A DNA stretch of 6,709 nt. It comes from an uncultured Clostridia bacterium. GTDB taxonomy: Bacteria > Bacillota > Clostridia > Oscillospirales > UBA644. The stretch is from the NCBI GenBank assembly GCA_904502105.1, contig CAJGDF010000098.1, positions 1 through 6,709 of the forward strand, given 5' to 3'. Positions 1 to 6,709 of this stretch are shown here, one piece after another. Within the stretch, counting starts at the first letter, position 1, and each line of letters opens with the position of its first letter. The position numbers were made by a program, and so were the translations under genes. Under the pieces are notes generated by a model. The model saw nothing but the letters and a program-made list of their open reading frames with translations, was not told the DNA's origin and ran no database searches.

Positions 1-1663
<1,663 letters not shown>

Positions 1664-1665
1664 TT

Positions 1666-1674
1666 AACCTCCAA
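1666..1674 (-). promoter_or_regulatory. Ribosome binding site of the GH2 gene
   Basis: On the minus strand this reads TTGGAGGTT, with the GGAGG core at 1668-1672 and 7 nt to the ATG at 1660. It is a near-perfect Shine-Dalgarno site and fixes the GH2 start at the residue that begins the lipoprotein signal peptide. Confidence 0.85.
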
Positions 1675-1700
1675 ATTAGGTTATTTTTTTTACGGCTTTA

Positions 1701-1729
1701 ATTATACCAAATATTTTCTCGGATTGCAA
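1701..1729 (-). promoter_or_regulatory. Sigma-A-type extended -10 promoter of the GH2 gene
   Basis: Reading the minus strand, a -35 box TTGCAA (1724-1729, 4 of 6 consensus bases) is separated by 17 bp from a perfect -10 box TATAAT (1701-1706). The -10 box is preceded by TGG, which makes the extended TGnTATAAT form. The start of transcription would lie near 1694, about 34 nt before the GH2 ATG. No long leader or riboswitch fits in that space. Function is inferred from sequence only. Confidence 0.72.
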
Positions 1730-1783
1730 CAAAAATTTTATTCAAAATTACGACAAGTTTACAAACATTTTTTGTTACAGTTG

Positions 1784-1812
1784 TTGACAATTCGATTTTT
1801 CTGGTGTATAAT
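1784..1812 (+). promoter_or_regulatory. Perfect-consensus sigma-A-type promoter of the proS operon
   Basis: TTGACA at 1784-1789 and TATAAT at 1807-1812 are separated by exactly 17 bp, so both hexamers and the spacing match the consensus. The transcript would start near 1819, giving a leader of about 37 nt before the proS ATG at 1856. That is far too short for a T-box, the tRNA-sensing leader common on Firmicute synthetase genes. Strong constitutive expression is the simplest inference. Confidence 0.87.
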
Positions 1813-1855
1813 ACTACAAAACAAACAATTTATTATTTATAAAGGATATGAAAAA

Positions 1856-3289
1856 ATGGCAGAAAAACTCGTCAAAGAAATTACTTCTATGGATGAAGAT
1901 TTTGCAAAATGGTATACTGACATTGTAACCAAAGCAAATCTCATCGATTATTCCTCAGTAAAAGGCTGTATTATTCTTCAGCCTTACAGCTACGCAATTT
2001 GGGAAAACATCCAGAAAACTCTTGATGGAATGTTTAAAGAAACAGGACATACCAACGTATATATGCCTATGTTTATCCCCGAGAGTCTTCTTCAGAAGGA
2101 AAAAGACCATGTTGAAGGATTTGCACCCGAAGTTGCATGGGTAACAATGGGCGGTAACGAACCCCTTGCAGAAAAGCTTTGTGTAAGACCCACATCCGAA
2201 ACTCTTTTCTGTGAATATTACGCTCACACCATTCAGTCTCATAGAGATCTCCCCAAACTTTGCAACCAGTGGTGTTCTGTTGTACGTTGGGAAAAGACTA
2301 CCCGTCCCTTCCTCCGTTCCAGAGAATTCCTTTGGCAGGAAGGTCACACAGCTCATGCTACAGCGGAAGAAGCTATCGCAGAAACAGAACGCATGCTTGA
2401 TGTTTATGCAGATTTCTGTGAAAACTATCTTGCAATGCCCGTAGTTAAGGGCCGTAAGACCGAAAGCGATAAATTCGCAGGTGCTGAAGCAACATATGCA
2501 ATCGAAGCACTCATGCATGACGGTGTATGTTTACAGGCCGGAACATCCCACTATTTCGGAGACGGCTTTGCAAAAGCGTTCGGAATCCAGTATGCAGACA
2601 AAAACAACAAACTCCAGTACGTATTCCAGACCTCTTGGGGTGTTACAACAAGACTTATCGGTGCTATTATAATGGTACACGGTGACGACAGCGGCCTTGT
2701 TCTTCCTCCGAGAATCGCTCCGACACAGGCGGTTATCATCCCCGTTGCAATGCACAAGCCCGGTGTTCTCGATAAAGCAAATGAAATTTATGAAGAACTT
2801 AAAAAAGCCGGCATAAGAGTCAAACTCGACGACAGTGACAACTCTCCCGGATGGAAATACTCCGAATACGAAATGAAGGGTGTTCCCGTAAGAATTGAAA
2901 TCGGTCCGAGAGATATGGAAAACGGTGTTGTAGTTGTTGCACGCCGCGATAACGGTGAAAAACAGACTCTCCCCATCGAAAATCTTGCTGAAAGCATCAC
3001 TGCACTTCTCGACGATGTACAAAAAGGTCTTTTTGAAAAGGCAAAAGCTCGCAGGGATGAAATGACATACGCTGTTCATAATACAGATGAACTCAAAGAA
3101 GTTACAAGCACAAAGAACGGCTTTATCAAAATGATGTGGTGTGGAGACGAAGCTTGTGAAAAGGCTGTTAAAGACACTTACGGCGTCGGTTCTCGATGCA
3201 TTCCCTTTGAACAGGAAAACATCGGCGATGTTTGTCCTATATGCGGACGTCCCGCTAAGCACATGGTAATGTGGGGCAAAGCATATTAA
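1856..3289 (+). CDS. proS: Prolyl-tRNA synthetase, archaeal/eukaryotic-type (class II) with C-terminal zinc domain
   Basis: This cytoplasmic enzyme attaches proline to tRNA-Pro using ATP. The 477 residues match the usual length of the short archaeal-type ProRS, which lacks the bacterial editing insert. Visible landmarks are RPTSE at 111-115 (proline pocket), motif 2 around [14 protein letters not shown] at 154-167, [14 protein letters not shown] at 229-242, motif 3 with LPPR ending at Arg286, an anticodon-binding domain at about 288-390, and a zinc domain with Cys429-x4-Cys434 and Cys460-x2-Cys463. The last residue is Tyr477; a C-terminal Tyr is typical of this type. The frame is open back to 1724, but the start is the ATG at 1856: it follows AAAGGAT (1841-1847) and begins the conserved protein, and the upstream part would overlap the promoter. 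The deacetylase gene follows after 17 nt, probably in the same operon. Confidence 0.96.
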   Translation: MAEKLVKEITSMDEDFAKWYTDIVTKANLIDYSSVKGCIILQPYSYAIWENIQKTLDGMFKETGHTNVYMPMFIPESLLQKEKDHVEGFAPEVAWVTMGGNEPLAEKLCVRPTSETLFCEYYAHTIQSHRDLPKLCNQWCSVVRWEKTTRPFLRSREFLWQEGHTAHATAEEAIAETERMLDVYADFCENYLAMPVVKGRKTESDKFAGAEATYAIEALMHDGVCLQAGTSHYFGDGFAKAFGIQYADKNNKLQYVFQTSWGVTTRLIGAIIMVHGDDSGLVLPPRIAPTQAVIIPVAMHKPGVLDKANEIYEELKKAGIRVKLDDSDNSPGWKYSEYEMKGVPVRIEIGPRDMENGVVVVARRDNGEKQTLPIENLAESITALLDDVQKGLFEKAKARRDEMTYAVHNTDELKEVTSTKNGFIKMMWCGDEACEKAVKDTYGVGSRCIPFEQENIGDVCPICGRPAKHMVMWGKAY

Positions 3290-3306
3290 TACGGAGAATA
3301 TAACTT

Positions 3307-4566
3307 ATGGAAGATATTTCTCGACCCAAAAAAAGTAAAACAAAAAAGAAACTCAAAATATTCAAAGCATTAACTGCTGTGTTTGCCATACTTTTCATTG
3401 TAACTGCAGGTTTTGCGGTATATTCCGCAATATCTGCAAATGCAGACACAGAAAGACTTGAAAAACAAATAAACGAACTTCGCACAGAATTAAATGCGGC
3501 AACAAATGAACGATTATCTTTGGAAACCCAGGTTTCTAAACTATCGTCAGCAAACAATGAATTGACCGATAAGTATGAAAAACTGAACTCCGACACAGCA
3601 GCTTTTCAGGCGACTGTTTCCGATCTTCAGACTCAGCTTACACAGTTGAATTCAGAAAATGACACATTAAAAGCCGATTTAGACTCTGTTTCTTCAAAAT
3701 TGGATAAGGCACAGGATTCAAACAGTTCACTTACAAGCAAAAACAAATCATTAAACAGTCAGATCACATCGTTAAATTCAACGATCACTACTCTGAAAAA
3801 CGAAAACAAAGCTTTAAGAGAAACAATTGAAAATCTCGGTGCCACTGTTCCAGAAGAAGGCGGCTCCGATGAAGGTGATGACACCATTACAGAAAGCAGC
3901 ACCTCAACTTCAACAGAAACCACAAAGATCGCTTATCTTACTTTTGACGACGGCGTATCTAAATATACGAATGAAATTCTTGATATTCTTGCAAGATACA
4001 ACGTTAAAGCCACATTTTTCCCCAACTGGAGACCCGGTATTACAGATTACAAAGAAAAATATAAGAGAATGGTAAACGATGGCCATGCAATAGGCAACCA
4101 TACGTATTCTCACGAATATAAAGATGTTTATTCAACACTTGATGGTTTCAAGTCGGAAATCACAAGGCTTAACGATAAGATAGAAGAATTAACAGGATAC
4201 ACCCCTACTATCTTCAGATTTCCCGGAGGTTCAAGCAACACTGTTCATAAAAACTATAATACCAATATAATACAACCGGCAATAAGTGCCCTTGCAGATA
4301 TGGGTATGGAGTATTATGACTGGAACGTTGACAGCGGAGACGCTGCAAGCTCAAAAGGTGCATCAAAAGATACTATTGTTAAAAATGTTCTTTCAAGAGC
4401 AACAATGAATAAAGCTGTAATTCTTATGCATGATACAAACACAAAAGGAACTACAGTTGCAGCACTTCCCGAGATCATTGAAGGCCTGATGGAAAAAGGA
4501 TATACATTCGGTGTTCTCACAGACGGTTCAGCACCCGTTGTGCAGTATGTAAAACCTCAAAATTAA
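3307..4566 (+). CDS. Membrane-anchored coiled-coil polysaccharide deacetylase (CE4/NodB family)
   Basis: The 419-residue protein has a basic N-terminus (KKSKTKKKLK), one membrane segment at about 21-43, a long predicted coiled coil at about 48-178 (heptad-like runs with Leu, Asn, Ser and Lys), an acidic Ser/Thr-rich linker at about 182-206, and a CE4 deacetylase domain at 207-410. CE4 landmarks are TFDDG (212-216; Asp214 probable base, Asp215 metal ligand), HTYSH (metal ligands His265 and His269), RFPGG (304-308), W339-x-V-D342 and LMHD with His375. All key residues are present, so it should be active. The family removes N- or O-acetyl groups from peptidoglycan or other glycans. The topology puts the enzyme outside the cell, held away from the membrane by the coiled coil. 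GGAG at 3293-3296 lies 10 nt before the ATG. The substrate cannot be told from sequence. Confidence 0.93.
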   Translation: MEDISRPKKSKTKKKLKIFKALTAVFAILFIVTAGFAVYSAISANADTERLEKQINELRTELNAATNERLSLETQVSKLSSANNELTDKYEKLNSDTAAFQATVSDLQTQLTQLNSENDTLKADLDSVSSKLDKAQDSNSSLTSKNKSLNSQITSLNSTITTLKNENKALRETIENLGATVPEEGGSDEGDDTITESSTSTSTETTKIAYLTFDDGVSKYTNEILDILARYNVKATFFPNWRPGITDYKEKYKRMVNDGHAIGNHTYSHEYKDVYSTLDGFKSEITRLNDKIEELTGYTPTIFRFPGGSSNTVHKNYNTNIIQPAISALADMGMEYYDWNVDSGDAASSKGASKDTIVKNVLSRATMNKAVILMHDTNTKGTTVAALPEIIEGLMEKGYTFGVLTDGSAPVVQYVKPQN

Positions 4567-4574
4567 ATTAATTG

Positions 4575-5063
4575 CTAAATCATTATTTTAACTAATATCG
4601 AAAGACAAACAAAAGATATTGAAACTATTAAAAATAGGATATATTCGAAAAATCTTCGACCGAAACTAATATCGGATGATTTAATAATAGACAACGAAAA
4701 TTCTGCCGCAACAGGCGTAAAAAACAACAAAGAACCGATCTCAAATAAAAAAGAAACAAGAAGCGATGGCAATATAGCCGTCGCTTCTTCTATATTACCA
4801 AGAACGGCTGAAACAACAACTAAAGATAAAGAATATGATTTGTAAAACAAAATCGGTAAAACAACGAGCCATCCAAAAGCACAAAGTCCGCAAAAGAAAA
4901 CTGTTAAAAGAGGTATCGAAAGAAAAAAGATCCTCTGAACAATTGAAATATTAAAAAGTACAGAATCTGAAAAATCAATAGTACCGTTAAAAAGAACAGA
5001 ATATACAGCACTAAGAAAACCAATCAACACAGCACAGACAGAAAGTCGAAAAAAAATTCTCAT
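4575..5063 (-). CDS. Small multi-pass membrane protein, possibly SpoIIM-like
   Basis: The 162-residue protein is almost entirely hydrophobic, with likely membrane segments near 5-24, 46-70, 76-90, 97-118 and 139-160. The stretch from about 44 to 105 (FCGLCAFGWLVVLP, then a KSYSLSL segment, then a conserved-looking ILPSLL) resembles the core of stage II sporulation protein M, where a Gly/Pro-rich helix is followed by KGFSLGF and a Pro-containing helix. That match is from memory and weak: the glycines of KGFSLGF are missing and the protein is shorter than the usual 200 or so residues. GGAGG at 5070-5074, 6 nt before the ATG, shows it is a real gene. It ends with TAG 8 bp from the stop of the convergent deacetylase. 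No clear promoter was found in 5081-5223 on this strand. A terminator-like hairpin lies inside it at 4758-4789. Confidence 0.75.
   Translation of the reverse strand: MRIFFRLSVCAVLIGFLSAVYSVLFNGTIDFSDSVLFNISIVQRIFFLSIPLLTVFFCGLCAFGWLVVLPILFYKSYSLSLVVVSAVLGNIEEATAILPSLLVSFLFEIGSLLFFTPVAAEFSLSIIKSSDISFGRRFFEYILFLIVSISFVCLSILVKIMI
4758..4789. terminator. Terminator-like inverted repeat inside the membrane-protein gene
   Basis: A 13-bp stem (4758-4770 with 4777-4789) closes a 6-base loop. In plus-strand RNA it is fully paired, with one G-U pair, but is followed only by a weak U tract. In minus-strand RNA it has one A-C mismatch but is followed by a strong one (TTTCTTTTTTATTT at 4756-4743). It may end transcription of the proS-deacetylase operon, since no better hairpin lies between 4567 and 4757, or it may act in both directions between the converging genes. 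Its place within a coding region is unusual. Confidence 0.4.
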
Positions 5064-5129
5064 AAGAACCCTCCCCTACATTTTTATATTTAAAGATAAG
5101 AAAATATGATGCAAAAGAAGATAACAGTA

Positions 5130-5158
5130 TTGATTTTTATTTCAAATTATGCTATACT
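5130..5158 (+). promoter_or_regulatory. Extended -10 promoter of the URO-D-like gene
   Basis: TTGATT (5130-5135) and TATACT (5153-5158) are separated by 17 bp, and TGC directly precedes the -10 box, giving the TGn extension. Transcription would start near 5165, leaving a leader of about 59 nt. The ribosome binding site AGAGGTG (5211-5217) follows, about 7 nt before the ATG at 5224. Confidence 0.68.
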
Positions 5159-5223
5159 TTACTTAAATAAACATTAACCGAAAAATATATCTTCATATCA
5201 TAAACTCGAAAGAGGTGCTCATA

Positions 5224-6429
5224 ATGCCAATTGTATTACCGGAAAAAGACAAAAAACGCCTTTTGAATCTTGCTGAGAAACAAGCCAAGATCGCATCATC
5301 GGAAAAGATGAAAACTCTGGTCAAAGAATGGGAAGCTCACGGACGATTTGAAAAGAATACACGTCCGATGGTTCTCATTGAACTTTGGACATTCGCAAAC
5401 GATATTATCCCTCAACTTATGGAATGTGAATCTGAACAGGGAAGAAATCTTGAATGGGGATTCCTTGGCAGATTAGTAAATCATGAGCTCTTTGAAGACG
5501 ACACGGTTGTCGCTCCGTATGTCGGATTTTCATGCGGCGGAGGTATTACACCTTTCGATCTTCCTGTTGAAACAGTACGCGCAGAAAACAAAGACGGAGA
5601 CCGACTCGGTCATCACTTCATATCTCAAATAGTGGATCTCGAGGAAGACTTCCACAAGTTAAAAAAATCCCCTATACATATAGGTAATCCCGAGCATACT
5701 GAAAATGCAATAAATGAATGGAATGAAATTTTCGGGGACATTCTTCCGGCTAAACGAACCGGCGGTGCACTTTATGCATGTCCGACGCAGGCAATCGTCC
5801 ACATAATGGATATGGAAGATATGTTTACGGCAATGTACGATTACCCGGATCTGTTCCATAAAATGATGGATATGCTGACAAATGATTACATAGAACTCAA
5901 CAAAAAACTGAGTGAATCAGGTGTTTTGAGATCTACAACATCATTCGAAGGTGTTGCACAGGGAACATATGCTTTTACAAATAAATTGTCTTCAGATCTT
6001 GAAAAATATACATCAAAAGATGTTTGGGGATTTTTGGATTCACAGGAAACACAAGGTATCTCTCCTGCTATGTTTCACGAATTTATTTTTCCGTATTACA
6101 AAAAAATCGCAGAAACATTTGGCCTGCTTTCCTACGGATGCTGTGAAGCTGTTGACTCAATTTGGGAAGATTCTGTTTCAAAGCTTCCAAATCTTTCAAA
6201 AGTATCAATATCACCCTGGTGCAATGAAAAATACATGGGCGAACAGCTCTGCGGTAAAGAAATTATGTATTTAAGAAAACCGAGTCCAAATCTTATAGGT
6301 GTAGGCAGTGAGCTTGACGAAGATGCTGTAAGAAAGCATATCAATGCAACAGTTGAAGCAGCAAAAGGATGCAGCCTTGAATTAAGGCTGCTTTCTTTGA
6401 TTTATCTTTATTTTATGGAGGTAGACTCT
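5224..6429 (+). CDS. Uroporphyrinogen decarboxylase-superfamily protein (URO-D/methyltransferase-like), no stop codon of its own
   Basis: The product belongs to the broad URO-D superfamily that includes corrinoid methyltransferases, but not to the HemE haem enzymes. Landmarks are RPMVLIELW near the N-terminus, GISPAMFHEFIFPYY before 300, YGCCE with Cys306-Cys307 (possible metal ligands), PNLSKVSISPWC (to Cys333) and RKPSPN (351-356). It is well conserved up to KGCSLEL (381-387). There, relatives continue with an ILRD-type strand and about 20-35 more residues, whereas here the frame enters a hairpin (6364-6398) and reads RLLSLIYLYF. No stop follows: the frame runs in phase through a GGAGG site into the Gly-rich gene at 6430, so the given end is that next start. 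The C-terminus is either truncated or fused. The substrate is unknown, and no corrinoid-protein partner is in the window. The start has a good ribosome binding site and a promoter upstream. Confidence 0.85.
6364..6398 (+). terminator. Strong intrinsic-terminator-like hairpin within the open URO-D frame
   Basis: The perfect 8-bp arms GCAGCCTT (6371-6378) and AAGGCTGC (6384-6391) enclose a 5-base loop. Beyond a single T-T mismatch the stem continues with six more pairs (6364-6369 with 6393-6398), so the A-rich left flank pairs with the T-rich tail TTTCTTT. This is the classic shape of a Rho-independent terminator. It sits over codons still homologous to the URO-D family (GCSLE) and before any in-frame stop. 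Confidence 0.75.
6417..6421 (+). promoter_or_regulatory. GGAGG ribosome binding site of the Gly-rich gene
   Basis: A perfect GGAGG lies 8 nt before the ATG at 6430. This supports independent translation from 6430 even though the upstream frame is in phase and open. I found no convincing separate promoter in the short gap after the hairpin (6399-6416). Confidence 0.8.
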
Positions 6430-6709
6430 ATGGGTAGAGCCGGTGGAAGAGGTGGCGGTGGCCGAAGCGGAGGAAGCTCCGGAGGTAGCCGTGGCGGTAG
6501 TTTTGGTGGCAGCAGAGGTGGTAGTTTTGGTGGCGGCGGATATTCAAGCCGTTCAAGCTCTGGTCGATCTTACAACTCCGGAAATAGCAGAAACAGAACA
6601 TCCGGTGGTTATGGATATAATGGCTATGGCGGTTATTGGGGAACTCCAAGAATGAGTGGACCTGTTATAATAAACAATAGCGGCAACAGAAATTACAATT
6701 CGTCTGGCA
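6430..6709 (+). CDS. Gly/Ser/Arg-rich low-complexity protein, 3' end outside window
   Basis: The first 93 residues are visible. Residues 1-40 are almost only Gly, Ser, Arg and Phe, with RGG-like spacing (GRGGGG, then two copies of GGSRGGSF). Residues 40-75 add Tyr, Asn and Thr (SGGYGYNGYGGYWG), and PVIINNS follows. Short Firmicute proteins with this composition often end in a Cys/Gly-rich stretch and one membrane helix, but that part is not in view and no function is known to me. The base composition is much richer in G than its neighbours because of the Gly codons. The start rests on GGAGG at 6417-6421. The same frame is continuous with the URO-D-like gene upstream, so a fusion protein is possible. 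Confidence 0.72.
   Translation, partial: MGRAGGRGGGGRSGGSSGGSRGGSFGGSRGGSFGGGGYSSRSSSGRSYNSGNSRNRTSGGYGYNGYGGYWGTPRMSGPVIINNSGNRNYNSSG
6484..6531 (+). repeat. 24-bp tandem repeat, two copies, encoding GGSRGGSF-type units
   Basis: Copies at 6484-6507 and 6508-6531 encode the same eight residues (GSRGGSFG in this register). They differ at four bases, all silent (including CGT against AGA for Arg), so protein sequence rather than DNA identity appears conserved. It lies inside the Gly-rich gene. Confidence 0.8.

Noticed and set aside
1724..1855. Upstream extension of the proS frame
   Set aside because: It overlaps the consensus promoter and would be untranscribed from it. The peptide is not part of the conserved enzyme.
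1848..1928. Out-of-frame 26-codon upstream frame overlapping the proS start
   Set aside because: Its ATG lies only about 1-2 nt after the AAAGGA site, too close for initiation; the spacing fits the ATG at 1856.
2531..3262. 243-codon open frame on the minus strand within proS
   Set aside because: It is a shadow of proS, as is the 187-codon minus frame at 1955-2518. Neither shows a recognisable domain.
4590..4674. 11-base direct repeat AACTAATATCG (4590-4600 and 4664-4674)
   Set aside because: Two short AT-rich copies inside a coding region are likely chance. There is no third copy or array structure.
5951..6274. 107-codon plus-strand frame inside the URO-D-like gene
   Set aside because: It is a shadow frame; the URO-D frame carries the conserved motifs over the same bases.
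6428..6649. 73-codon minus-strand frame and the 70-codon plus frame at 6443-6655
   Set aside because: Both are low-complexity shadows of the Gly-rich gene, whose start has a GGAGG site.

Overview
The window looks like chromosomal DNA of an AT-rich, Gram-positive-type anaerobe, most likely an uncultured Clostridia/Oscillospirales-like Firmicute. This is inferred from strong GGAGG-type ribosome binding sites, sigma-A-type promoters, a secreted LacZ-like glycosidase with a lipobox, a 477-residue archaeal-type prolyl-tRNA synthetase with its zinc domain, and a possible SpoIIM-like membrane protein. I see no rRNA, tRNA, CRISPR array, insertion sequence or phage gene.

Layout from left to right. 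(1) 1-1660, minus strand: the first 553 residues of a glycoside hydrolase family 2 lipoprotein. Its 3' end, including the catalytic nucleophile, lies outside the window. (2) 1661-1855: a divergent control region with a good extended -10 promoter for the glycosidase and a perfect-consensus promoter (TTGACA, 17 bp, TATAAT) for the rightward genes. (3) 1856-4566, plus strand: proS, then 17 nt later a membrane-anchored coiled-coil polysaccharide deacetylase, almost certainly one operon. (4) 4575-5063, minus strand: a small multi-pass membrane protein that converges on the deacetylase with only 8 bp between them. (5) 5064-5223: a divergent intergenic region with an extended -10 promoter for the next gene. 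(6) 5224-6429, plus strand: a uroporphyrinogen-decarboxylase-superfamily protein. (7) 6430-6709, plus strand: the start of a Gly/Ser/Arg-rich low-complexity protein that runs off the window.

The genes do not form one recognisable pathway. They combine housekeeping translation (proS), envelope or glycan work (the GH2 lipoprotein and the deacetylase), a membrane protein and a URO-D-like enzyme of unknown substrate. I do not see a clear new multi-gene system. Two places do not fit ordinary annotation. First, the URO-D-like reading frame has no stop codon: it passes in frame through a strong terminator-like hairpin and a GGAGG site into the Gly-rich gene, so transcripts ending at the hairpin would be nonstop mRNAs. 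Second, the GH2 protein keeps the acid/base glutamate but has replaced four residues that build the LacZ active site.
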